Shown: in pieces, positions 44,888 through 56,056 of the stretch | How positions within the stretch are numbered: the first letter of the stretch is position 1 | Layout: each line of letters starts with the position of its first letter | Program-made: the position numbers and the translations under genes | Notes under the pieces: model-generated | The model's input: only the letters and a program-made list of their open reading frames with translations | Told to the model about the DNA's origin: nothing | The model's database searches: none | NCBI GenBank assembly: GCA_964035795.1 | Contig: OZ038327.1 | Span: forward strand, 1,984,826 to 2,048,825 | Origin: Pterobdella sp. o SKG-2022 | Taxonomy: Eukaryota > Annelida > Clitellata > Hirudinida > Piscicolidae | Length of the DNA stretch: 64,000 nucleotides | Direction: 5' to 3'

Positions 44888-45117
44888 ATACAAAACTTTT
44901 CGTCAACAGTGTATCATAATTAAAAATGTAATGCGGTATTTATAAAGCGCTTTTCCTTATAGCTCAAAGCGCTTGCTACAAATTTAATGTAGCGAAAACA
45001 CACTGTGGAACAGGTGCTAATTGTCGGCTCACGTGGGATCGAACCCGGTAACTTTAGCTAATGCTCTAGCTCTATATGGGCCGACAAATATTACATAGTT
45101 GACGAAAAGCTTGGTAC
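44888..45117. repeat. 20-bp inverted repeats flanking SINE copy C
   Basis: TACAAAACTTTTCGTCAACA at 44888 is the reverse complement of TAGTTGACGAAAAGCTTGGTA near 45097-45117 with about two mismatches; the inner 12 bp (CTTTTCGTCAAC and GTTGACGAAAAG) are exact. They enclose about 190 bp that is mostly the SINE. This could be a small inverted-repeat element that a SINE entered, or a chance hairpin. Confidence 0.5.
44927..45085 (-). mobile_element. tRNA-derived SINE, copy C (anticodon arm shortened)
   Basis: On the minus strand the head runs GGCCCATATAGAGCTAGAGC then ATTAGCTAAAGTTACCGGGT: compared with copy B the anticodon arm has collapsed from TTAGACTAATTATCTAA to TTAGCTAA. The B box (GGTTCGATCC), body and GCGCTTTATAAATACCGCAT tail match the other copies well. 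Confidence 0.85.
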
Positions 45118-46419
45118 TTCATAATAGCAAATATTAGTGCTCTAAAATTTCTTTAATTATAATAAACTACATAGAAAGTAAAGGAAATGAATAAAACTAA
45201 TATAAAAATATATAATATCCGACATAGAAAGAATAATTATATTAATGGAAAACGAATAAACAGCGTTGAAAACGACAAGCACGAATAATGGACCAAACAT
45301 TTAAAAACAGATTAAAAGAAATTTTGGTGAAAATAATATTAGTAAAAAGCTCTAAATACGAGAGTTTACGAATAAATGAATAATCTTTAGAACTGTATTA
45401 AAAAATTGATAATAATAATAATATCTGGAAAAAAAATTGGTATAATAATACTGATGGTAATAATAATAAAAGTAATGATGATAATAATTTTAAAAAAATA
45501 TTAAAAAGTAATAAAAATAACAACAATAATCATAATATCAATAAATATGGAGTGAATTGATAAATTAATATTTTTCGTTGATTTATGTTGATTTGGGGAA
45601 CACAGCCTATTAATAAGACAAGTTTGATAATAACAATAGAAATAATAATAATAATAATAAAAAAATAAAAATATTAATAATAATTATTATTATTATTGTT
45701 ATTATTCTCAATATCATTATATTTCTACTTATAGTAATAATAAATCATGGAAATAATAAAGTAATCAGTTTAAATAATTTATGAAAAAATAAATTTTAAA
45801 AAAATCAATAATTATACTATTAATAACTAAAAATGAATAAATAAACAAAAAAAATCAATAATAACTTACGTTAACAATAACGCCTTGAAGACAAATTAGA
45901 ATTGCTATACTATAGAAAAAAACAAAAATAAGCAAAAAAATAAATTTGAAAAACACAATAAATTATTATTTTCAAAAAAGAAAAATAAATACAAATAAAT
46001 TTGAAAAATTCTAAAGACCATATCCCAATAGAGTTGCAATCACTAAAAATAAAACAAGCTAAAACTTACCATTATTATTTTTTCTATTATTACTATTTTT
46101 TTTTTATTCTTTTGTTATGACTTTATTCCAGATATTCTGAAGCTGAAAGACCCAAACAAAGATAATAACAAAAACACACCTCATAAAGCACACCTCAAAA
46201 AAAAATTGTTTATGATTTTTCCTCACAACAACAAAACCAATACTAGTGCTACAGAGATCTTATTAAAATATCCATAATAATAAGAATAATAAAAACAATA
46301 AAAAAATTAAAAATAATAATAAATTTTAATTGTTCACCAAATACTACAATTAGTGCAATACTTGTAGTCTTATATTTCTCCTATCGTTTTCAACACTCAT
46401 TTTTAGCGTCTATTTATAC

Positions 46420-46512
46420 TACTACTACTACTGCTTTTACTACTACTACTACTACAAAAACTACTACTACAACAACTACTACTACTACTACTATTACTAC
46501 TACTACTACTGC
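46420..46512. repeat. (ACT)n trinucleotide tract
   Basis: ACTACTACT runs with small interruptions. A second tract of the same kind lies at 47060-47152, ending just before the ATG of the ZIP gene. Confidence 0.8.
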
Positions 46513-47059
46513 GATTTTCCATTACTAACAGTATCTCACCAATACTCAAAACACACAACCAAAAGCATTATAAATTTATATTATTTTATATTAAAAATCA
46601 TTTTTAAACCAATACATTTATAAAAACTAGCAAAAAAGAACCGAAAGCACGTTTGGATACAACTGCAACAACTATTGGTTGATCTACACTCACAACAGCC
46701 AATAAAATACGCTTCAAAACTGAAACTACTACTACTATCCCAACTTCCACAAAATATAGTATTGTTACTACAATACCTACTACAACAACTACAACAAAAA
46801 AAATTTTTGCCATAACACTAATTACAACAAAGACCAAACTTCGGTCTCAACTACAGGCAACACTAAAAATTACAACAGTTATTTGAACTAAAAATATCTT
46901 AGTTGATAGCAAAGACTAAAAATAACAGTTAATAGAAAAAACTGAAAAAAAATAAAATATAAAAAAATATATCTAACTACAACTGAATCGAGAGAAATTC
47001 ACAAAGAGGTACAACACACTGATTAGATTAGTTATACTACTAGTAGTAACATAACATCT

Positions 47060-47152
47060 ACAAAAAACTACTACAGCTAAAACTACTACTACTACCACTA
47101 CTACTAAAACTACCACTACTATTACTACTCCTTCTACTTCTACTACTACTAC
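47060..47152. repeat. (ACT)n tract in the ZIP 5' leader
   Basis: Imperfect ACTACT, ACCACT and TTCTACT runs end 2 bp before the start codon at 47154. If transcribed, this would form a CU-rich, unstructured leader. Confidence 0.8.
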
Positions 47153-47153
47153 G

Positions 47154-50100
47154 ATGGAGCGGTGGCTGAACAAACTGATAGCCTTAGTAGTGATAATGCT
47201 AGTAATGATCACAGTTGTCTTCATCCCATTCAAAATCATGGCCTGTTTTACTAGGCTGGGTCGGCAAGGACAAGTGAGTAAGAGGGGAGAAAGAAGGTTG
47301 GGAGATTGAAATGGTGAAGCGAGGTATTGGGGTGAGAAACGGGGTTTTGGGGTGTAGGAGGAATGGGGTTGAGAAGAAAGAAGGTGATAGAAAAAAGAGT
47401 GGTAGGAAAATTTGAAATGGTGAAAAGTTTTGGAGGAAGAAAGATTGGGTGGTGGGGGTTGGGATAATGGGAGAGTAGGATAGAGGAGTTATAAAAAATT
47501 TGGTTTGGGTAAGACCATTATAAATGAAGGAGCTTCACAAACAAAACATTTGCCATATAAGCAATAACTGCGTTAACATTACAGTGCTATTTCAACAAAA
47601 AAATTTACAAAATTTTTTTTCCCAAAATTTCAACATAACTCAATATTTCAAAATCTCAGAATCACAATTTAAAACTTCAGTTTCAAGCCCCAAAACCTTC
47701 CACCCCAGAAAATCCTGGCCAGACTGAACTGCTTCACAGGCGGTATCTTTCTAGGAACATGTCTTTTATTTCTGCTTCCAGAAGTCTCTCTTCTGCTTTC
47801 CCCCTCCACCATCCATCCACCTCCTTCATCCAACTCTTCCACCCTTTCAGACCACCACACACACCAACACACGTACCCATACGCCCAGCTGGTGATTCTG
47901 ATTGGCTTCTTAATCATTATGTATATAGAACGTTCGGTCCACGCCTGCAGACAAAAAGGCCAGAAACGGCATGTGAGGTCATTGAGTGTTATAGGAGGGT
48001 CGGATTTTTTTAAAATATCGTTCAAGGCTGAAGAAGATGAAGAAGAAGATGAAGATGATGATTATGATGAAAAGTATAAGATTATGCCGAGAAAAGACGA
48101 AAATAATAACAATAATAATGAAGAAAATAATAGGAAAAATAATGAGAAAAGCAATGATGATGAGGTTAAAGATAATGGTGGGGTGAAAGAGCCCTACAAA
48201 GATGTGCAAAAGGCCCTGAAAGCAGTGAGTTTGAAAAAAAATTTTTTTTTTAAATATCGTTTTAACTTATTTTAATTCCCAATTCGATGTGTTCAGTATA
48301 CTTATTTAATGTACCACGATTTCAAAACAAATTTCAACCCGTACTAATAGAGACAGCCAACATCACACCATCAACTATCACCAAAACCCACAACCACCAT
48401 TCTCCACCCAACACACCACCATCCTCCACTCAACATACCACCATCCTCCACCCAACATACCACCACCTTCCACCCAACACATCACCACCTTCCACTCAAC
48501 ACACTACCACCTTCCACCCAACATACCACCATCCTCCACCCAACATACCACCACCACCTTCTACCCAACACACCACCACCACCCGAAACCATTACAACCT
48601 CATCCTCCACACTACTCAAAAAATAACCCCTCAAAACCACTCACACTCATCAATCTACCCACACCCAAATTTCTTTCAAAAATACCACCTAATTTCCTCC
48701 ACCCCAGTTCAAAAAACAGGTAAGCGTAGAAATAGAGGACCAGGTGCAAGACAAAAGGTTGAGAGAGAGAGGTGAGTCAGAGATGATTGATCACGTGGGA
48801 TTGGACGAAGAGAACACAACAAAGGTTGGATTGGAGTGGAAGGAAAGGGAGGGTGGGTGGGATGATGGAAAAAACGAAGTATGGGATGATGGACGTATGC
48901 CATTCTGTACCCAACTAATTTACTGTTCACTTATTAAACCGGCTAAAAACACATCAACTTCACCACCAATCAATACTCCATCGATCACCCTTTAACTTCT
49001 CCCCACTAACTAACTCATGTCCCTTTAGGCAGTAATCCTCTTCATAGCTCTAGCGATGGATGAAGTGCTGGGTGGTTTAAGCATGGGGCTGCAGAGATCG
49101 AACGCTGGAGTGTGGGGCATGGTGGTAGGACTACTGGCTCACGAAGCTGTTGTAGGCTTTTCATTCGGTCTGCAGCTGGCTGCCTTGGCCCAAAGAAAGG
49201 TGGGATGTGGTGGGATAAAAAGGGGAAGGTGATCAAGGTGAGAAGTGGCTGGTAGAGGAAGAAGGGAGGTGGTTGGGGCGGACAGGTTTTATTACCAACA
49301 CAATTAACAAAGTCTTTATCAACATTATCAGCAAGATCAATACCACCACTTCACCACAGCGTCTATTGGCAATATGCTTAGCCTTTTTCTACGCCATTAT
49401 GACACCGATTGGAGCTGCGTTGGGTCTTATTATCTCTGAAGTGAGTTAACCAAAGATACTGAATGTGTTTTCAATTTATTTTTATGAATAATTCTGCGCT
49501 GAATAAATTCATGCATTTTTTCTTGATATTCAAATAAAAAGACTTTTAAATATATTTTTTCCAAAAAAATATTTTCTATTGGCTCAACTTTATCATAAAA
49601 TAATATTTCATTCATTGAAAAGCTGCATAATTTTATGTAGATTAAACCATTTATATTTAAATCAATTCAGATATCCATCATATTGAGATTCAAATACATA
49701 TGACTTAATCTACACGTATTTACACAATTTCTCGACATTTGTAGCACTGATTCAAAAAAGAAAAATTTTTTTTCTCAAAAACAAGAATCAAATTTTGCCC
49801 CATTTTGAAGATTTTGAAAATTAATGAATATTTTAAATTAAAAATATATGAAAAATATATGGGAAAATATTTCAACTACCACGATCTTCCTCAATTTCCA
49901 CCATTCAAAACCGTCTTCATAACCACCACTCAAATGACCATTCCACACTAAACCCTTCTCCAACAACTACCACTTTTCGACTGTTTCTAATCTTCCAACC
50001 CCCGACCCCCATCTAACTAACACTAACACCACCCCACAACCACAACACCACTTAATTACCACCATCAACACCAACACCACCCCACAACCAACACCACCCC

Positions 50101-50480
50101 ACAGCAACCATCAACACCACCCCACAGCCACCATCAACACTAACACTACCCCTCTAACACCACCCTTCCAACCACACTTCTCCAACCCCCCACAGTTCAC
50201 AGTGATCGAACACATAGATATAATCAATGGAGTGCTACAAGGCATGGCAACTGGAGTTTTCCTCTACGTCACATTTTTCGAAATCCTAGAGGGCGAAATC
50301 CATTCTCAAACTCCTCTACTAAATATAGCTTGTTTTACCATAGGGTGTATAGTGATGGCGATAATAGCAGCGTTACCTAAAGATACGTCATCCGGAAATT
50401 TGGGCCAGAATCTTTTGGAGGCCAATTCTACCGAGATCGTTGGTGGTGTGGTGCAGAAAGTGTCTGATTTGGTTCATTAG
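47154..50480 (+). CDS. ZIP-family metal transporter (SLC39A1/2/3-like) with altered metal site
   Basis: Exons 47154-47273, 47709-48224, a probable microexon 48708-48719 (or to 48743), 49029-49199, 49360-49440 and 50196-50480 give about 390-402 residues. ZIP proteins import zinc or related metals into the cytosol. TM2 has CFTGGIFLGTCLLFLLPE (human ZIP1 CFAGGVFLATCLLDLLPD). The C-terminal half follows ZIP1 closely: GLSMGLQ, LLAHEAVVGFSFGLQLA, TPIGAALGL, GVLQGMATGVFLYVTFFEIL. In TM4 the usual HSVFEG is DEVLGG, so both metal-ligand His and Glu are missing, and TM5 has HE where ZIP1 has HK. A His-rich loop (DHHTHQH) lies between TM2 and TM3. The cytosolic loop is acidic and Asn-rich (EEDEEEDEDDDYDE, then NNNNNNEENN). 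Transport activity cannot be assumed. Confidence 0.88.
48395..48575. repeat. CACC-rich tandem repeat in a ZIP intron
   Basis: About eight diverged copies of a roughly 20-bp unit resembling CCACCCAACATACCACCATC fill the intron after exon 2. A similar AACACCACCCCACAACCA tract lies in the last intron at 50020-50165. No coding role is seen. Confidence 0.7.
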
Positions 50481-52906
50481 AGGGTTGGTTAGATTTATGT
50501 GGTTGGTGGAAATGCGGTGTTTGTGTTTGGGGTAGCAAGAACAGATATAAAAAAATGACATAAAAAACAAATCAATATAAAAAATGATGGAAACATTGAT
50601 ACAAAGAAATGTGATACAAAGAAAATTTATTAAGATATTAATTCAAAAAAATTATATAAAAATCATTAAAACGAACAAAATTGATGGTGTAATGGTATAA
50701 GACATTAACTCTCTGTTATTGGTTATATATTTATTGATACTATATTAATACTTGTATGATATTGCCCTGTTCATGTCCACATAGAGTAGTGCCCTTGTCA
50801 AACCAGTTAGGTGTGACTTAATGGTCTACTTACTTTTTTATTTGTATAATATATTTATATAGCATTTTTTTAACTTGGTTTTATAGAATTTGATACCTTT
50901 ATCAAGATATTGTATTTAATCACAATTTTTTTTACTTTTAATCACTGAGTGTTGTTGAAAGCTAGGATATAAGAGTCTTAAAATAGGTGGTTAAAATCTT
51001 CGAGTGTTTTCTGGCTCGATGGAAGCCTATATTGAGATAAAGTTAGTTATAATCATAAGCTAAAATGGTCTTAATTTCAACTTCACATGATTTGATTTTT
51101 TTCAATGTAAATTATTATTTTTTGACATAATATTTTTTTGATGTAATTTTTTTATGTTTTTATAGATGTAATCTAATTTGAGTTTAAAGTTGATCATTTG
51201 AGATTGTATTAGGAATCTGTTTTTGCAGATAATGTCGTGTTTTAAGTGGTTTTATGATAAAGAAAAAGATAACATTAAAAATAATAATTATAATAAAAAT
51301 AATAGAAATAAATAATAATAATAACAAAAATGAAAAAGATATTAGTAAAAATTAAAGATAGTGGTAATAATAATAATCTTGAAAATCAATAAAAAAGCAA
51401 CAAAGTTGATAAAAATAATAATAAAAACAAAAATATTAATAATAATAATAAACAAGCATCGAGATAAAATTGATAAGTTCTAAGTTGAAAAGTTCTGAAA
51501 AAAAGTATGAAAGTCTTTCAGGAAATGTTTCCTTTTTTTTCATAATAACTATTTTTATTATTTTTCAGTTTATTATTATTGCTTTTGCTATTATTTTCGT
51601 CCATTTTTTTATGATGAAATCCTTCTATTATTAGCTCATTTAGTTATTTTTAGCATTTAAATGAATATTTAAATTCGTGTTCTATTTTTAGACACTTTGT
51701 TACCTATTCTGCATAATATTATGAATTTTCACCTTGTTTAATATTATTATTACTCATTATTCTGTCGAAATTATTATTATTGGCTTTTTATTATATATAA
51801 TTTATTTTTATTATATATAATTTATTTTTTTTATATATAATTTATTTTTAAAACATAAAATTTAGAAATTATATCTATAATTAATTTTGAAAATAATAAT
51901 TTAGCTCGCATTTAATCAATATATTTGATTTTTTTTAATATTTAATTTTTTATATTAATATTATTCACCAGAGTTATTAACCCAGACTTAAATTATTTTT
52001 TTCTAAATTTTTTGTTCATTCCACAAAAGTTGAGTAAGAATTATGTCATTTTTTAAAATTATTTCATTGAATTTTACTAAAAAGTTGCAATATACAATCA
52101 AAATATTAACATATAAAAAAACCAATTTATACCTAATCTTTGGTTATACTGTATATATAATCTTTGGTGCCATTTTCAATCTAATCTTCCTTAACATTGT
52201 ATATCTAATTTTTGTATTATTTAATTTTTAATCTTTGGTAGTAATTAATTTGTGATCTTTGGTATCATTGTATATATAATCTTTGGTACCAATAAAATAA
52301 ATAATAATTCTTTTATATTTATGCATACCTATTAATAGCAAATTGCAAAAAACTTCTTTAGCTGTTCAATTGAGATTTTTAAGTTTCATTAAAACATAAA
52401 ATAACATGTTGTTTATCTATGTACTATTTATAGCCCTTCTCCCGATTGGTTCATTCATAAAACTCATTCCTATTGGCTAACGAAGTTGTTACTAATATTA
52501 ACTCGAATTAACAAACATTTATTTTTAAATTATTTGATTTTGTTTTTAATAAAAAAAATCGATAATGTACAATCGAAAATCTGAAATCGATTTTGATTAA
52601 CGACTATGATGAAAAAATATTGAGAATAATAACAATAATAGGAATAACAACAATAATAATAATCATGCTAAAATCTCAAACCAAGCTTGAAGAATAATGA
52701 TTATGATAATAACAACAAGACTCCACCATCAACAAAATAAATGAGATGATAAAAATAATAGAAATAATAATAATAACAAAAATATATATATAACGATTTT
52801 AATATTAACAATAATTATGAAATAATATAACCCATACATCAATAATCAACCATAAATCAAAAAAAACAAAAAAATTTATAAATAACCAAAAATACGCCCC
52901 CTCGTA
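50481..52906. other. Convergent intergenic, ZIP and EMC8/9 3' flanks
   Basis: The ZIP gene (+) and the EMC8/9 gene (-) end facing each other. The 2.4 kb holds scattered (AAT)n, a TTATATATAATTTATTTT repeat at about 51785-51850 and a TATATATAATCTTTGGTA-type repeat at about 52130-52290. I see no exon or RNA gene. Confidence 0.5.
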
Positions 52907-53791
52907 TCAAGCAGTCGTTATGATGGCTTGATTGACAGTCGAGTTGAGCCAATCATTATTAAGATCATCCAAGTGGTCATCGAAATCGTTGAGTAAGCGG
53001 AACGTTTTCGAGGCGACCAATGACGAAGCTGTATCTATGGTGTCCAGTGTGGTTTTGAGGCTGTAGGGGGAGGGTTTGTGGCGTGGGTTTACTTGTCGGC
53101 CCCTATAGCTCAATGGTTGAGCATTAGACTAATTGTCTAAAGTTACCAGGTTCGACCCCACGTGGGCCGACAATTAGCACCTGTTCCACAGTGTGTTTTC
53201 GCTACGTTAAATTTGTAGCAAGCGCTTTGATCTATAAGGAAAAGCGCTTTATAAATACCGCATTACATTACATTAGTTTTATTGGGGAAGGAGGAGTGAG
53301 GGAAAGGGTGCAAGGGTACTTAGTTTTTTATAGGGTTAGAGTAAGAAGAGGGGAGTGATAGGGATAGGAAGGTTACTGGTATAAATGTACTTAAAGGAAT
53401 CAGCATCTTCCCTTTTTCAAGAGGTCACTTACTACTTAACTCAATATTTCTACAGCTCAACCTATGCCAGCATATAAACACGGACATAAACGGTGATGAG
53501 GCGGGTTATTATTTTAGCCATTAAGTTTGTAAACTTCAATTAATTTGAGTCTTGTAATTTTGAATGAAGTGGGAGTCGTATACATAGCTTGGTAATATGA
53601 GGTTCGCGTACTATAAGCATTGCGTTGCTTAGTTGATGAGTATTTGTATTGTTTCTGTACTGATTCAGGTATTCAATAGACAGACAGAAGAATAGAAAGT
53701 TAGATAGATAAATTGATAGATAGAAAGATAGATAGATGGATAGATAAATAGATAGAAAAAAGGATAGATACATAGAAAGATAGATAAATAA

Positions 53792-53844
<53 letters not shown>

Positions 53845-56056
53845 CAGATAAATAGATAGATAAATTGATTGATAGATAGATAAATGGATATATTACTTGT
53901 TAAGCCTCCAGGAATTTACAATATGAATATAGATATGTGAATAATTAGGTGGAAAAGTAAATAGAAAAAAAAAACAAAAACCCACACCCCCACACACACA
54001 CTTACAGCCTATCAGAAGAAGGGCTCCATTTGTTGTTTTGTTTGTTATGCAAGATGTACACTCCATCCCCTCCTACCAATACCTCCTCATTGTTGATCTG
54101 GTGGAATGGTGGTGAAGGAGGGTGAGATGGGGTGATGGAGTGGTGGTGAAGTAGGGTGAGATGTGGTGATGGAGTGGGGGTGAAGGACGGTGAGATGGGG
54201 TGATGGAGTAGTGGTGAAGGAGAGTGAGATGGGGTGATGGAGTTGGTGAGATAAGGTTGGGGGAAATATAACAGTTTAATAACTAATACTTGTTACAACA
54301 TTATATAACAAACTGGTATAACCGTTTTTATAAATTATAATTCTCATCATATAACAAACTATAACAGTTCCCAAACCATCATATAACAAATTGGATTAAC
54401 TAACAGTTTTCATAACATTATATAACAAACTATAACAGTTTTGTTAACTGAAAGTTTTTATATAACAAACTAGTGTAACCAACCATGAGAAGGAAAGCTT
54501 CAGAGAAGTACTCTTTGATTTTGTCTGCGATCTTGTTTGCAATTGGGTTGGGTCTGTGATTGAGGTTTTCGTGTTTTTGTGAGTAACTACCACTGTGTTA
54601 TGAACTTCATTATAACAATTAAATATATAAAACCACAATTAACAATAATTATTAAACAGATTATCAAATAATTTTGTAGCCTTATGTATCAGAAGTAACA
54701 AACTAGTATAAAAAAACACTATTGTAAGCAGATGACAAAATTTATATTGCTATTGATACTACTAGAATATCTAGAGCTGATAAGATGATGATCAGGTAGA
54801 TGTGCAAAGTAAGCTTAAAGGATGACAGATCATCAGATGAATTGAGGGACAGACTGGGAATTCTAGACATCATTGAAGTGCTACACAAAAATAGACTGAG
54901 ATGGTTTGGGCATGTGATGAGGATGAATGCTGGTAACCCAGCAAGTGCTTGCATGCATGTCGTGGTAGAGGGTAAGCGAGAACAAGGAATACCAAGAAAA
55001 ACATGGTCCCAATTAATAAGCAACGATCTTAGAAGAATGAAACTCAATCCTAAGCTTGCCCAAGACCGTAGATTGTGGAGAAGAGCCATTATGAGACCCT
55101 GTACAACCCATGCTAGCATTGCAGACACAAAACGATGATAATGACTATCATTATAACAGATGAAAAACTACGATGACATCAGACAATAATTATAAGCAGA
55201 CAACAAACTAGTCTTACATCTATCATGAGGACCTTATTGTTGTACTTATTACAAGAATGTGAAAAACGATTTTTGCTATTTATATTATGAACAAATGTAA
55301 AACTAGTATTGTTATCAATATAAGGAGCAGACAATAAAATATTATGAGACGGAATTGTCATTACTATCATTATAAGCAGACAACAAACTAACATGATATC
55401 AGAGATGATCTCATTGGCCTGGTAATATCCTATGATGCTAAGGTTGTTTAGTTGACAATAGGTGTCTATCTGGAGTTGATTTAGTTTTTTATGGAAATAA
55501 AAATTCATTCTTTGTGAAAAATTATGATCGGATATGGCTTTTAGCTGAAATTTTTTTTTGTAAAAAAGAAATTTTATATTTTAATGAGGAATTTATGATT
55601 AAATTTTAAAAATTATTTTTAACTTTTCTCTAAATTTTAATTCTTCAAGCTGAACATAAATAGTCAAATGAAAACACTTTTTGGAGTTTAGTCTATTCCA
55701 TGAAGCTTTTCGTAAAATAAACTTACATTAATAATTGGAGGTACAAATATCTTTTTTACAATTCCTTAACAATATTTGAACTTAAAATAAATATTTATAA
55801 AAACGTCCGCAGAGAAAATAAAAAAATTTAAAACATAAATAGAATTTCTGAAATGACGTCTAACCTGGAATAGAGCAACTTCGAGCATGGGAGCGAGGGT
55901 GAGGTTAGAGTGGAATAGCGGAATGGCGTCTGCAACGTTGATATTTGTACCGTCTTTTTTCCCCACAAAAACTCCATTTACACTACAATGAGGATATTTT
56001 GCTGCGTGAAATATCGGTTTTGTGAAAGCTCTAGGAGACATAATTATCTCGGCCAT
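52907..56056 (-). CDS. ER membrane protein complex subunit 8/9
   Basis: Five exons: 55865-56056, 55393-55469, 54484-54553, 54006-54097 and 52907-53060 give about 194 residues (human EMC8 has 210). EMC8 and EMC9 are interchangeable cytosolic MPN-fold subunits of the complex that inserts membrane proteins into the ER. Diagnostic blocks: FHAAKYPHCSVNGVFVGKK (human LHGAKYPHCAVNGLLVAEK), IPLFHSNLTLAPMLEVAL (human IPLFHGTLALAPMLEVAL), IIGYYQANE, and a C-terminal LLNDFDDHLDDLNNDWLN (human LVDFDNHLDDIRNDWTN). The start is the ATG giving MAEIIMSPRAF. The exon 2 donor is GTTAGT after ATCAT, which joins to give SDIIPNPIANKIAD. A single gene here would fit the state before the vertebrate EMC8/EMC9 duplication. 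Introns carry a SINE (53098) and a LINE fragment (54770). Confidence 0.94.
53098..53275 (+). mobile_element. tRNA-derived SINE, copy D (full length)
   Basis: Nearly identical to copy B at 41644: same head (anticodon loop CTAATTG, anticodon AAT), B box GGTTCGACCC, body CACCTGTTCCACAGTGTG, inverted GCGCTT pair and tail CATTACATTACATTA. It lies in the last intron of the EMC8/9 gene, antisense to it. Its closeness to copy B suggests fairly recent activity. Confidence 0.88.
53690..53890. repeat. (GATA)n tract in an EMC8/9 intron
   Basis: GATA units with AAAT, GATT and GACA interruptions; the purest part is about 53795-53845. It lies in the same intron as SINE copy D. Confidence 0.85.
54100..54255. 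repeat. About 35-bp GA/TGG-rich minisatellite, 4 copies
   Basis: The unit GGTGAGATGGGGTGATGGAG plus TGGTGGTGAAGGAGG recurs about four times with minor changes. It begins right beside the acceptor of the EMC8/9 exon 54006-54097; on the gene's strand it is C-rich and probably supplies the pyrimidine tract. Confidence 0.75.
54290..54480. repeat. Degenerate TATAACAAAC repeats
   Basis: Motifs such as TATATAACAAACTGGTATAAC and AACTATAACAGTT recur about six times in the EMC8/9 intron 54098-54483, at variable spacing. Confidence 0.65.
54770..55138 (+). pseudogene. Decayed 3' end of a LINE-type reverse transcriptase ORF
   Basis: The forward reading contains LRDRLGILDIIEVLHKNRLR, then WFGHVMRM, VVEGKREQGIPRKTWSQ and LAQDRRLWRRAI. 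This is the familiar C-terminal tail (RLRWFGHVMR...GRPRKTW) of non-LTR retrotransposon reverse transcriptase polyproteins. Upstream, RADKMMIR is followed by TAG where relatives have Trp, so the frame is broken, and only this terminal part is present. It lies antisense in the EMC8/9 intron 54554-55392. It is a dead, 5'-truncated insertion; the clade (CR1/Jockey/RTE-like) is not resolved. Confidence 0.8.

Larger units (their letters stand above)
37500..47153. other. Long intergenic stretch, AT-rich simple repeats
   Basis: Between the DLG stop and the ZIP start I see no conserved exon. The stretch holds GCGTGGTTTGA-type repeats at 37940-38035, a 15-bp repeat at 38212-38286, a 24-bp ATT-rich repeat at 38700-38850, scattered (ATT)n/(AAT)n, two SINEs (41644 and 44927), a gap and (ACT)n tracts at 46420 and 47065. 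ORFs here are poly-Ile, poly-Leu, poly-Phe or poly-Asn. The first few hundred bases may be DLG 3' UTR. Confidence 0.5.

Noticed and set aside
52043..52231. Hydrophobic 62-codon ORF
   Set aside because: It overlaps the TATATATAATCTTTGGTA repeat region and shows no conserved motif or splice context.
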